From Monomorium pharaonis (taxonomy: Eukaryota; Arthropoda; Insecta; Hymenoptera; Formicidae): a stretch of 64,000 nucleotides of DNA. The DNA lies in the NCBI RefSeq assembly GCF_013373865.1, contig NC_050470.1, positions 9,222,373 through 9,286,372 on the forward strand, read 5' to 3'. Positions 52,199-64,000 of this stretch are shown here, in pieces. Made by a program: the position numbers and the translations under genes. Numbering within the stretch: position 1 is the first letter of the stretch; every line of letters begins with the position of its first letter. A model generated the notes under the pieces. The model made no database searches. It saw only the letters and a program-made list of their open reading frames with translations, and had not been told where the DNA came from.

Positions 52199-52401
52199 TA
52201 TTAAAAAAGAAAATAATGTTGTTAACTTGACTAAGTAAATTTTGTTTATTCAAGTATTTATGTATTTCAATTATATTCAGCTATATAAATACTTGAATTA
52301 AAATTTTTGCATTTAAGTTAAATGCAAAAATTCTTGAGCTGACAAAATTTTAATTTAGCTGGAAAATTTCGTCAAATTAACATTTTTTTTCTCAGTGTAC
52401 G
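52199..52401. mobile_element. MITE-like element with nested palindromes, family E
   Basis: The right end is TTTTTTTTCTCAGTGTAC; the left end is a decayed inverse (TTAAAAAAGAAAATAATG). AATGTTGTTAACTTGAC on the left pairs with GTCAAATTAACATT on the right. Inside are CAAGTATTTAT/ATAAATACTTG (52251-52261, 52285-52295) and a nearly uninterrupted 27-nt palindrome TTTTTGCATTTAA-G-TTAAATGCAAAAA (52304-52330). The ends match the CACTGAGAAAAA group. Confidence 0.65.
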
Positions 52402-54419
52402 CAATGTAAGATGATGCTTGTATTTTCCAATTTTCCAACGTTGTAATCCGAAAGAATCAAGAAGGGACGTGGAGAAGAGGCTTCTTCAACCCACCTAGGG
52501 AAACTCGTGACTGGATAAGGGGATTGGTCGGTTTTATCTTAATCGAGAAATCATGGCCCACTTCGTTATTATCTGTCATAATTCTTACGGCGGTCCCGTA
52601 GATAATGCCGCGAACAAATCCAATACATTCGTCTTACAGGGGCAGATAAGAAGGCATGTATACCGCGCGCAGTCGGGCGGAGAATTATTGTAGCGCGCTT
52701 TTACTTTGTCACGGCGCATTGTAGGCGCCCGCAAAGCTGAGGAAAAATGCATCTCCGCCGCGCGGATAGACAGCTCGGTAATATCTACCGGGAAAGAGAT
52801 AGATAACCCGTGTCGCGTTTCGCCAGTTTTCGTATGTACCGCAACAACCCCCGGCCGGCCGAGTCTCTGTGCTCGCGAAAACCCCCGCTCCACTTCCGGT
52901 AAATATTTTATCCGGCCGTTTCGCCGTTTAATCGCAGCCGTGTAATCGCGCCCTTCGTTATAAGGGCCATTAAAAACGTCGTGATTTCCCCTCCCCCCTC
53001 CCTTCTCTCTCTCTCTCTCTCGAACGTCTTTAACAAACGCGGCTCGCGCCGCGTTATAATTCATGGGTACGCGCTTCTCGCTTCGAAGTTGCCAAGATTT
53101 TACGAGCTCGTTTTCCCGCGAGTTTCCTTTTACGGTTGACCCACATAGTGTCCATTGGGTCTCGCACAGCTAATCCAACGCGCGAACGCGAAGCGTATAT
53201 ATCTGGTTTTTGAACAATCTTATGGTTAATAAAGTCGTTAAAAACCGGTATATTGTTAATTGAATTCATCGTGGAAGAGCGTTATTTAGTTATTGAAATG
53301 ATAAGATAATATCAAAATTTGATTTAGCGACGTTAATTGGCAATCGTTTTATGCTCAATTTACAGCGAAATTTAATATAACGCGCCACGATATGATTTCC
53401 ATTAATAGCCCTTATGTTTCAAGTTACTTGAACAATAATTTGCATATACGTGTGTGTGTATGTGTGTCAATATTGAGATTATATTATGTAATAGGAATAT
53501 GAATATCATAAATCCTACATAACTTTACAGTCTACACCGCGAGAAATGAAGTATTCCTTTGGCGATACATATATTTATTCACTCGTTTAATTCCATATTA
53601 TATTAATCAAATTCTGATTACACACAATAATCAAATGAACATTAGTAGAAACGTATCTAGCGCGAAAGAGTTAGCGTATGTAACAGAGGTTTGCTCGATC
53701 TATTCTCCGCGCGGAAGCGGGAAAATAATTTCATTCTCGCGAACTCGAGCTGGGGATAAAGAATATTTCATCATTTCCCCCGATATTTCTCCCGCCGAGC
53801 GCAATACCGTCCTATCCGGAGTATCACGAATCGCCGAGCGGTTTAATTTCCACCCTCCGCGAATAGCCAATTTTAATGTATGATACGCCGCCGGTGGCGA
53901 ACGAGCCGCGCTCGCAAGGAGTGGATGAGCCGGTTCTGCGAAAATAACACATTTCGAATGCCGGTGAAATCATCTCCATCAATCGCGGCGCAGGTCAACC
54001 GCGTGTAATTTCAGGTCACAAGCAGAATCGATGGAGGAAGTGCCGTCGAGGAAATCTTGAAGAGAAATCTATAGGTTGAGATGAAGCGGAGGGGAAGGGA
54101 GAGAGGGCAGTTAAGAGATAATGTCCCCGAAAGAATTCCTATGCAATAAAGTATACATTACAGGCTCACAATATTTCGTATTTCACGTATTTTGTTTCTT
54201 ACCACATACACCTTGAATATTTCAATAAAATCGTAAGCGCAGAAACATGTTATACTCTGTGCAAATCTCACGACTACACTATTTTACACGTTGTAAATCT
54301 ATTGTCCCCGAACTGTCACTGTCCGACGATAGTCTTTTTCGAAAATATCTGTTCCCGGCATGTCGCAAATCTTGAAAAATCACAATAAAATGGGGGATAA
54401 GAGAGACGAAATAATATGT

Positions 54420-54470
54420 GGAAAATACATAGGGGGGGAAAATACATGGGAAAATACCGGGAAAATATAT
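54420..54470. repeat. Short minisatellite of GGAAAATA units
   Basis: GGAAAATACAT occurs at 54420-54430 and 54437-54447, followed by GGAAAATACC (54449-54458) and GGAAAATATA (from 54460), with short G-rich spacers. Confidence 0.85.
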
Positions 54471-57294
54471 AAATTCATGAATAACACATTTTCAGAGTGC
54501 CGCGTGCTATTCTTTCGATTTCGCGCGCTGTGTGATTCTTCGTCATCGTGCACCCTCTTTTTTTGCGCCCCCCTACGATACACAATTTTGATACACTTCT
54601 GAAACGCCGACATTTTCGAACAATATATTTTCGGCCTGTCGTTCCATTTTCTCGATTGCCGGCTCTTTTTCGAGAGCCTGGCATGTCTATAAATTACCAA
54701 ACTTTGGGGCTCTTTGCCTCTCGATATTGCGGATATACCTACAGATGCGGAAGAGTAATAACCAACAGTAATTAAAGTTCGCCGTTCTGTGGATCTTGCT
54801 TTCGAAAGATGTTCGGTGCGCCGCTTTAAAGTTTCCGACGCTTGTTAAATTTACGGTTTACCCGGTCATAATGCGAACGACTTTTTCGAGATTTTTTGCC
54901 TCGCGAAAAGGGCCATAAATTTGTTATGCAAATTATTATGCAACAAACTTGATTAGCAGATGAAATTGTGAAAAGTTGAATTAATCGCTGTTCCATTCCT
55001 CGCACATTCAAATGCATAATTAATTGCACAATTAATTAATTCTACAATACGGAATTATGAGCAATGAAGTAAATGAAAAAGTATACCTTTTAAATTTAAG
55101 AATAGCTCAGTTTTATTCGTAACAATTTATATTTTTAAAAAAATCACAGCTTTAACGCCGTACGTTTTGTTGTTTAATGATAGTTTTGGTCCGTGATAGA
55201 GTCCACTTAATTAGAACTCTTTCGCCGTAAACGGAATTTTATGTGGAGAAAAAAGCGCTCTCTCTCTATCTCTCGGTAAGCTGTTCTCGTCCAATTAAAC
55301 GAGCGCAATATTTTATTTCAATTATCCGTACTGGCAAATATAATTAACGAGTGGACGGAATTCGCGAGTTTATTCTGCGGCACGTCCCTACAGTTTGACC
55401 GAATCAACGCGATCCGCTTGGAATATAGTACCGTAGCCAAGTGCGAGTTACAGAGAGCGTTGTTTCGTGTCCGCTCCGCTCCGGACTTTGAAAGCCGGTC
55501 ACGTACGTATCGATTGCCAATCGAGAGAGGAGCCCGCGACGTCCTTCTCGTTCCCCGTCTCTCGAGTCCTCCTTCGCATTTACCTTCCCTCTGTCGCTCG
55601 CGAAGCATACCGCCGACTTCTTCGTTCGCCGTCTCTCGTCGAGAGGCATCGGGCTAATTTAAATACCTGTTGCCCCGCAACGGCGAACGTTGCATTTCCA
55701 GGAGAATGTAGTCGCCCGTAGAAATCACAGGGTGATCGAGAGATTCTTCGCCCTTGTCGTAAAACGCGACGCACGGTGAACCGACGAACCGGAAGAATAA
55801 GCTTATACCGGATCCCCTACGTACGACCGCCCCAAAATTATTGCCACTTCCTCCATCTGCGGAATTCCCCCGATCAATACGGTCGTGTAACTTTTCCACA
55901 ATGCAAGCGCAAACTATCATTCGATTATTGCGTCTGATACTTTGCTATTTACGCAGATAATAATTATAACAATTTAATTCCAGTAGCTCGCATATAATGC
56001 CGTTCTAATTAGCTAAATCGTGAATTATAATTTCCGTAATTAATACCGTGTAAAAGAGCCCAATTGATTTCTATAGAAACGCCGGATGTAAAATGGAAAT
56101 CCAATCGGGCTCTACGGCGAATCGAATTGTCAATTGCGATTGTATCATTAGCGCCGTTTCGGCAACAATGGCGGAACGCGAGACGGTTATTAAAACCAAA
56201 CTATTAAATGGCATCGCGTGCGCGGATCGATGCACACAGAGGTTATCGCGGAAACGAGGGATCTGTTCGCGACTCTCGATTTTAAGTCTCGTTCGGCTTC
56301 GCGCCTTCCGAGGTGGAATCGGCAGCGCACCCCCGCCGTCCCTTTCATTCCCGGCACGTGGCTTTTGTCTCTTCGCTCGTTTCGCGGCGTCGAGCCCTTT
56401 TTACTTCCGCCCGCTGGAATCGCTGCAGCTCGCTCGCTCCGTCATCGCACGTACCGAGCGTACGTATCCCGATTATACGTCGCGTGCGTGCTCAGACAGT
56501 CGAAGGGATCCGCCTCGCGTGTGTCTGAGGCGGGAGACGGGTGCAGGGACGACATTCCCGCTTCGCCGTCCAGGAACCGGCTTCGTGACTGACGTGCCCG
56601 GAATGGAAACATATCTCTCACCGCGAATTTAAAGTTCGCGGTGTCTCTCGTTAGCGTAGCGAAGCTACGCGCGGAGAGAGAACGACGTGTTCCGCGACTT
56701 TCTAAATTATTTTCATAGCTCCGTTATACCGAGGCTTCGCGTTCTGACATAATAACGACGTTGTGAAATTTCTCTTACCGCAGATTAGGCTGTCATTTTT
56801 CTCTCTTTCTTTTTTTTTATAAATATTGGAACGATATTTTTCGCGAATAAGATATGCGAATAAGGACAGCGTCGTCTACTCTTTAGCCGGGATAAGGATG
56901 TAATTAACTCATCTCATTAAAGGACGCAATCATGTCGCGTCCCGATTAAATGCCTGGAAAAGAAAGGCTATTAAATCATTGTGCACTTTCCGGAGGGAAG
57001 ATTGTTAAGCTCGAGGGAACGTGCATCACTCCTGCACGTAGACGTGACGTTGATACGGTCCTTAATCGCTCGATAGTCAAACCTCCTTCGTTCCAGGATA
57101 ATTGATCGATCACCGGAGTAACTTCATCGTGGATTAAAACGGGGCGTGGGTCGATCCATTACCGTAAACGACCAGCTAGCAGCAGCTATCTGCTAAAATA
57201 AACGGCGGACGCTATATAACGCGCGCTCATTTATCCGCTGCGGTGACTGCGACATCGGCCGATGCCTCGTCGATACTCGAAGGAAAGAAATTTG

Positions 57295-57322
57295 TGCGTC
57301 GTCGTCGTCGTCGCCGTCGCCG
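57295..57322. repeat. (CGT)n/CCG triplet run
   Basis: About six CGT units running into GCCGTCGCCGT. It makes an arginine run in an overlapping minus-strand frame. Confidence 0.92.
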
Positions 57323-58304
57323 TAATCTCCGATGAAATTTCACGATGGCGTTTCTTAGACGCTGCTGCATCGCCGCATCGCGAGTACCGTGTGCAATCGC
57401 GTCAACTGGTCCGGAAAGAACTACATCGGCATCGCACTCCGTGACGGGCCGTCGTCGCCCCGCACTTGGTCGGATGCATTCGGAGCAAATCGAGCGACGC
57501 GATTGTGCATTTGTCGACTGACTTGATAATGCGGCGAGTACAGTGCTGAAAGCTCTCCACGATACACTTGTGTACGCGGTATGAGACTCGCCGGTGAAAG
57601 GAGAAGAGGAGAGAAGAACAACAATATATATATATATTGTAATGACAAATATTATGTGCTCGGGTATATCAGAGTATGGGCTTTTCAATAACGGCGTTTA
57701 ATTTCCTTAATGTACCTCTACATACATTAATTGAGGTCTTTTTGACTGTATTAATTATGTAAATTATGCAATATATTAATGATCGGTCTAATAACGATAT
57801 ATGATTATTAATCTCGTATACGAAGTGTACACGTCATTATAGTGGGATGATTACTCTCTTTCGTTGCTCGTTCCGGCCGAAAATAATCGTCGATGCGGAT
57901 TGAGAAATGTCGGTCAACGGTAACGTTGAGAAGCGCGCGTATTCAACATGCGCCGTACATTTAGGATATTCCCCGAGGATCCCCCGCCTATCTCTATGAC
58001 ATTGTAATGTGGTTAGTTACGGTCTCATTAGGAAATCACACGCTCGAAGAATTACGTTCCTAACAACGTTGCGGGTAACTAAAGGGGTAAAATAAATTTA
58101 TCACAATTCTATGTATTTCATAGAAGAAGTACTTTGACTATATATTAAAATTAGGTATCTTTTTTAAGAGATTTATACAATTTTTTCTATATCTCAAATT
58201 TTAGTTTTGGAGACAATTAAAACGTTTCGTTTGCATTTTGATTTGTACATTCTATTTTTTTGTAAAGTGTAGGTATAAGATGCATCTATATCTTCTAATC
58301 TCTC

Positions 58305-58512
58305 TACACAGAAAAAAAAGTAATATAGCCGGTAACATGTGTAATTGCGGGCTGCCAACTACATAAAATACTCAATACAATAATATTTGCTATTAATGCA
58401 AGTACAATGTTGATACTGCAATAGCATATATTATTGTATTGAGTATATCTGTAGTTGGCAGCCCGCAACAACATATCTTATTGAATATATTACTTTTTTT
58501 TTTTTCAGTGTA
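58305..58512. mobile_element. MITE-like inverted-repeat element, family A copy 2
   Basis: The left end is TACACAGAAAAAAAAG and the right end TTTTTTTTTTCAGTGTA, again TA-flanked. GCGGGCTGCCAACTAC (from 58347) mirrors GTAGTTGGCAGCCCGC (to 58466). The arms continue inward through ATACTCAATACAATAATAT and its inverse. It shares the GCGGGCTGCCA core and ends with the copy at 1858-2086. No reading frame. Confidence 0.83.
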
Positions 58513-58878
58513 AGAAATTATATTTTCAAATATCTATGCATATATGTAGTCTCTATAAGATAGTTCTTTACAAGAATTTTCAATTTTAGTTAAGGAAATC
58601 GCAGCGCGCCAATAATTGTAAATACATAATGAAACTGTCGTTGGAAAAACGTACTTTTATTCGAAATGAAGTTTTATTTTTCGATACCGAATAAATGCGC
58701 GCTAATTGTCTCCGTTGTTTACGACATTGGCGTGATCAAGAGGCGTAATAATTCGGCGCGCGCGCGACGATAATACCGCGATACTGTAATTCGGAGCGGA
58801 GGTAATCCGGTATATCGTCGCAGGCGGAACATGCTCCTGTTCGTGTCCCAGCGGTACCAATTCCCCCGCTGTGACGTC

Positions 58879-58884
58879 TGTGTT

Positions 58885-58919
<35 letters not shown>

Positions 58920-58926
58920 TTCTCTC
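58879..58926. repeat. CT-rich microsatellite
   Basis: CT dinucleotides with TGT and TTT interruptions, about 48 nt. Confidence 0.92.
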
Positions 58927-59399
58927 GCGGAACTTTATTAATGCCGAATACACAGGCGGAACAGGTGCCTTAGATAATGAGCTTAACCGAAAGCCGAGGC
59001 CGACGATTGACACACTCGCTCGCGCGCGTGTGCTTCCGGAAAATGCGATTTTACAGCGCCAGCCCCCGGCAGAAGCACGCGAAACCGCCGTATCCGCCGC
59101 ATGCGGAAGTTGCTGCACGTGTTCCCGACAGGATTGACGTCAAGCAATTGAAATAACAAATGAGCCCGCGCCGCTCGTCTCATCGGCATTATGCAACACC
59201 AACTCAGCCGCGTAACCCCTTTCCAGGTCTACGGTCTCTGTTAGTCGTCAGTTATAATTGCCTGTGCGGTTTTCATTTTGCGATATACTTTCTTGATTTA
59301 TGTGCATTTTTATTTTTATTTGCAATATTTGCGCCGACGCTGTAAGCACGAATTTGGAGGTAACGGCTGTCGAACTGACGATTATATGTGACAAAAATG

Positions 59400-59552
59400 G
59401 ACGGCCGAGAGGAAAAGGCTTGGCTTTGGAAATTAAAGAATTGAAAGGTTGAAAATTGAGGATTTAGAGTTGAGAATTGCGAATCGAAGGACCAATATGA
59501 AGAATTGGAAGATGAAAGCTGAAAAAGCAATAAGAGATAAAAAAATGGAGCG
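59400..59552. repeat. Purine-rich degenerate tandem repeat
   Basis: The + strand is nearly free of C for 150 nt. It is built of variants of TTGAAAATTGAGGA, such as GAATTGAAAGG, TTGAAAATTGAGG, TTTAGAGTTGAGAATTG and AAGAATTGGAAGATGAAAG. Confidence 0.7.
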
Positions 59553-62500
59553 TCTCCCACGCGTTAATGCGAATGTATGTCACTTTCGTAAGTTCTTTTT
59601 TTTTTAATTTTCAAACACTAGAAATTCTTGTAAGTAGTTTGCATTCGGAATCGTCGTCGTCATTGTCGCCGCAAATGCGTTTGAATATTAGCCGCGTTCG
59701 CAAGCGGCTCTTCTTTCACGAATTAAATTGTGGAGAACGTTTGCCTTCAATACACAGGAAATCTCATTTTCTCTTACTCCCGCGAAAAGGTCTTCTTCGA
59801 CACAGCGTTCCGGTACGAGGGCGGAGTGATCCGGGCCGGGCGATATCGAGTTTCCCGAAATTTGGTGAGAGAGTGGGTATAAAAGTTTCTGAACTCCGAA
59901 CTGGTTTTCGATGTCACAGTATTACACTGACAGATTTTACGATCGCATCGCGCGCGCGCTCTCTCGAGTTTCAGACACTATTACTTCGCCGTACCAATTT
60001 ATGTCCTTCGATACTTCGCGGTGTATCGGCATTATTCCTCGAGGCGCCGGGATCTCTGCAGTTTCTATCACCATTTCTATTCATTCCCGTACATCGGCAC
60101 GGTCAGACGACCGCCTTTTATAAATAATGAATGTACGCTAAGGTGCCTTGAAATATCCTTCGCGGAGCATTAAGAAACATGGATTTCAAGATTAACACAT
60201 TTACAACTCTGGCATATTTTCCTCAGAAGCATGTAGCAAATAGACCTTCTTAGATTTAATATTTCTTTAAATTTCGACGTCCGATATCTTTATCGATGAG
60301 GTGCGATCGGACGCCTGCATTGTCAGAGTTCCGCGGTGTTTCTATCGAAGTCTAATCCCAAAGTTTGTTCGTGCGATTGTTAATCTCATGGGCGACTGCC
60401 GCCGCCGCCGTCTCAGGTGGACAATAAAAATGCCGTGGAAGAAGTTCGGGATCGAGTGACGGATTGCCTTTGATACTCGCTCTAAAAGGATCCTCGGGGA
60501 ATCTCCACCGGTCCCGGCGTCACTCTCTTTAATCTCCATTCACTCGAAACATTTCCTATATCCAATACCGAACGATAAGATCCCAGCGATCTTCCTCCCT
60601 CGATTCGGCCTCGTTCAAAACATTCCGTTACGTAAGACATCCGCGAAGGAGATTGCATGTGATTCGAGAAGTCGCGCCGACATCGTCGCAATGAGATTAC
60701 GATGATGTTTTTAGCTCCTCGGCGCGCTTTACCGTGTGACCGGAATAAAACGGATTTCGTGTTTTTCCCGATCGATCCTTACCCGTCGCAGACGACACGC
60801 GCGGCCGAAAACCCCAAAGTTTGAAGTGCGGAATCGAGTTCATTGCGTTATTACGTAACGCGCCTCACACTATCTTATCTTCACGGAAAGTTGCAGAAAT
60901 ACCTTCCGGCCCGATTCAGATTCTTTACCGAAACGGATAAGCGGGAGAGAGAAATGTTAACACGTTCGCGGAGTTTCGTCAATTGATACAGGGACAAGGT
61001 CTAACAAATTTTTCGCGTAAGATAAATTAAGTAAGGTATGACGGCCAGTGGCAATAATGTCTCCAATAATTGGTAAATAATGTGATCTTGTAATTATTTT
61101 CAAAGATAATTCGATATTTACTGTAATTTATGTGCGTATACTATCGAAATAACAATATTGTGGATATTATATCACATTTTTATTTTTAACTGTCTGCACA
61201 GTTTTTCATGTGTTCATTAAAAATTGTCACAACGTCGAATAATTTACAATTGAGCTGTCACAATTAACATTAGACACGTAACACAAGTATATAAATTACA
61301 ATTTATATTTCCCTTCTTTTTCTACTTTTTTAAATAAATACTATGACTATTTTTCTCTCACAGTTTCGGTAACATACCTCAAAGGACAATAATAATTAAT
61401 AGTTTTATGATAATAATGCATTATGTATATATTTTATTTTATAAAAAAGACGAGAATTAAGTTGCACACCCAATATTTTAAATTTGATGTATCATAGATA
61501 TTTTTTTTAGTACTGTCAATAAGTTAAATAGATGCTAAACTTATATAAACATTTATTATTTAAAATGTTTAAAAATGAAATTAAATATGTGATGATATGT
61601 GGCAGTAAAATTAAATATGTATTATAAGTTTTTTTTTTATTATCTTATAAATGTTAAGTACATAAAATATGTATGGCCAACTGTCTTATAATACTATGGC
61701 TTTAAATTTTTATTAAGTATTTTCTCTTTAATGTAGATAGCATTACATGCTTTAAGCTTCAGTAAAGTAATATTTCAAACGCTAAAAAATATAAGTATGT
61801 TTTTTGCATTAAAAAAAAAACTATGGCTATCATACTCGAGTTTATCGTACTTATATATCTTTATTGTCTCTTTTATTTATTTATTTTTCTCGATTAACGA
61901 GGACAATTCTACACGGAATAAGCGGCGTGTCTAATTTGACCCGCCAGATTGTACCACTGTGGTTTGAAGAATTCGTTATTTATAGCGGCGGGAGATTCCG
62001 GTACAGAATTAATAATGGGAATTCTGGCGCAGCTCAACCGATACCGGGACAACCCGCGTATGTTGTGCCGTCCGTCCAGCCACCCGCACGCAGAAATCGT
62101 ACACGGTCGTGATGCGCAGGGCCGTCTTAAGATACTTGAATTTAATCACATTGGTAACGTCGACGCAAATGATTAAGCGGCAAGGAATCGTCTGTAAAAA
62201 AAAAAAAAAATCAGAACATTCGGGCAAAAAGTCTATATCACAGTATAAAACATTTTGTTACAACCGGTTTTTGTTAAATTTCAAACATATTTAAGTGTTA
62301 ACATAATGAGATTATGTTATTTAAATATTTTGTGTGAAATTGATATTTAATTTCTGATTGCTAAAATAATCAATGAAAATGATGATGTAATTTTAAAACA
62401 AATTCTAAGATTAGTGAATAAAATGTACATGTCAACATACTATAAATGTTAATTTTTCTTGAAGAAATATGTTTCCACACTTTGTTTTTAAATTGCGTTA

Positions 62501-64000
62501 GAGAGTTACATTTTTTGCGTTAATTTCTTGCACAATAATCATGTTACTTTTTACTTGTGTTGCATTAACACAAATTTGAGTGGATATATGTCGAATTTAA
62601 CATCAATTTTCCAACTAGACATAAATACCGGTTAAAGTCTCGAGCGGACACTTTAATCGACTCGAATCTTTCGTATCTACTCCTTTCAATCCAATTCAAG
62701 CTTCCATTAACACTTAACTGGTGTTTACGAGAAAAGGAACGTTTTCAAGTATTTCAGGGATTAAGGCGGCCCTGGTGGTTATACGTGCACGAGAGCGCGG
62801 CTGCTGCTGCCGCCGCTGCTGTTATACTTGATGCGGGCCGCTTGGTGTCGGGCAGTGACGGATATAGACGGAGTATTTCAGACACGTGGCGTTGATATGA
62901 TAGAGACGGAGCCGACTCGACACAGCCGTAGCCGCAGTTTTATACACTTCATTTGCCGCCAATTAATTCGCGATACTTACGACGGCCCGCGCGATACTCT
63001 CTCAATACTTTGAAGCGTTCTCCCCATCCGACTCATTGGAATCTCGTTCGAGAGCTACGGTCCCATAATTCTTCCAACGTAATCTCCCGTAAATCGATCG
63101 TGAATAAATAAATTTGTCGTGCGTGAGAAAAAAACCGTTGAATTAATTAGACGTTCGCGTGGACTGTTGCGAGTTGGCGCGAACGGAAATAACGCGCGGA
63201 AGGGAAAATGTCACGCGACGTGTGTCTTTTTACGTTGATGTGCGCACAATGTCGCCGTTACGATATCCGTGATAAAAACAAGCGAAGTGTACGATATAAT
63301 CTCGAGATCAGATTAAACCGCTCGAGAATCTACGCCCTGTGTTCTCGTGCGCCCCTGCCAGGGGTGAAATTAATGACGGGGCCTTGTCATCGATTGCGAC
63401 AGGTCTCTCTCTCTCTCTCTTTTTTTTCGTATTTCACGGGGATTAATTGACAGCTTCTCGCGACGGAATCTCCGCTCCTTGCTTGGAAGCGTGTTATTAT
63501 ATAGAGCGACGAAAATTCGCCACGCGAGCGAAGTGTACCACCGAACACGGTACGGCATGTTAATCGGCACGACAATGGACCTCATCGGCGGGTCTCGCTA
63601 TTACCAGGCTGACCTACATCCGTCGAACGATTTTCGCGCTACTGACGTTGATTGAACCTCCGACTTCGTCGTGAATTCCGACATTTCCGGCGCGAGGATG
63701 ATCGATATGTTTTTCCCCGATTATTATCAGATATTCAAATATTAAATTTTCTATTTAATCTGCCGCCGAAAAAAATCTGTTTAACGCTCCCCCTCCCCCC
63801 CCCCGAGCTGCGCGAAATTGTATTTCGCGCAGCTCGGAAAGTACATCAGTTCGACACGTTATCTGGCAATTCAGAGACTTAAGTATCAACCGCAACGAGA
63901 GACGTTTCCTTCTTTCTGTCGCCAAGTGAAAAGTGACATCGACATTTTTTACCGCGAAACACCGTGGAATTAATTAATCAGTGAGGTTAACCGAGAGAGT

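Larger units (their letters stand above)
52402..58304. other. Gene-free mosaic stretch
   Basis: GC-rich blocks lie at 52590-53060, 53640-54060, 55230-55900, 56090-56700 and 57150-57620. There is a CT run (about 53003-53020), four GGAAAATA units (54420-54470), a CGT run (57295-57322) and an AT run (57624-57640). The 179-codon frame at 56093-56632 overlaps other long frames and is not supported as a gene. Confidence 0.45.
58513..64000. other. Gene-free stretch to the window end
   Basis: GC-rich at 58690-59250, 59640-60900 and 62750-63650, and AT-rich at 61010-61850 and 62210-62640. It contains a CT run (58879-58926), a purine-rich degenerate repeat (59400-59552), CT then T (about 63404-63428) and a C-rich run (63787-63802). 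An acceptor-like CAG at 62757 opens a 45-codon frame with an alanine run, not accepted as an exon. Confidence 0.45.

Noticed and set aside
52460..52520. Frame encoding GFFNPPRETRDW, reminiscent of the HFFNTPP motif at the start of hnRNP L RRM4
   Set aside because: Only FFN-PP matches. The residues before (LH) and after (GLTE) that define the family motif are absent.
56093..56632. 179-codon + strand frame
   Set aside because: Two other + strand frames are open over the same bases, the composition is arginine/serine-rich, and no domain is recognisable. This is typical of chance openness in GC-rich DNA.
59567..60127. 186-codon + strand frame
   Set aside because: It begins in T-rich DNA and continues through a GC block with an overlapping second frame. 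No conserved motif is seen.
62758..62895. Acceptor-like TATTTCAG followed by a 45-codon frame with an alanine run
   Set aside because: The alanines come from a GCT/GCC triplet run, no donor precedes the stop, and it does not match any expected smooth exon.

Overview
The window looks like insect nuclear DNA, most probably a hymenopteran (ant-like) genome. The signs are an AT-rich background broken by CpG-rich patches with no visible CpG depletion, many GA/CT, CA and triplet microsatellites, and several short non-coding inverted-repeat elements. The species call is inference. There are no prokaryotic-style gene runs, and almost every open frame of 60-240 codons is a chance frame in GC-rich or low-complexity DNA.

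Only one gene can be supported. Two exons on the + strand (36410-36495 and 37953-38049) encode 61 consecutive codons of the second RNA-recognition motif of an hnRNP L / Drosophila smooth (sm) homologue. The intron between them (36496-37952) is not GT-AG. It begins ATATCCTTTT, ends in AC, and carries TCCTTAAC 23 nt before its 3' end, so it is an AT-AC intron of the minor (U12) spliceosome. It splits a glutamate codon inside the RNP1-like strand of the RRM. The first exon is preceded by an ordinary polypyrimidine-CAG acceptor and the second is followed by an ordinary GTGAGT donor. No other exon of the gene could be found on either side. The simplest reading is that bases 1-36409 and 38050-64000 are parts of two very large introns of the same gene, though unrelated nested or neighbouring sequence cannot be excluded.

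The rest is intron-like DNA holding non-autonomous elements. One group has TA-flanked or near-TA ends resembling CACTGAGAAAAA (1858-2086, 12216-12503, 52199-52401, 58305-58512 and, more loosely, the foldback at 31742-32345). A two-copy family with long terminal inverted repeats lies at 3293-3778 and 26566-27021. There is also a near-perfect 165-bp hairpin element (20325-20489) and a 312-bp inverted repeat with 76-nt arms (47530-47841) carrying a hammerhead-like CGAAAC hairpin. GC-rich patches alternate with AT-rich stretches. No tRNA, rRNA, known miRNA, CRISPR array or transposase/reverse-transcriptase reading frame was recognised.
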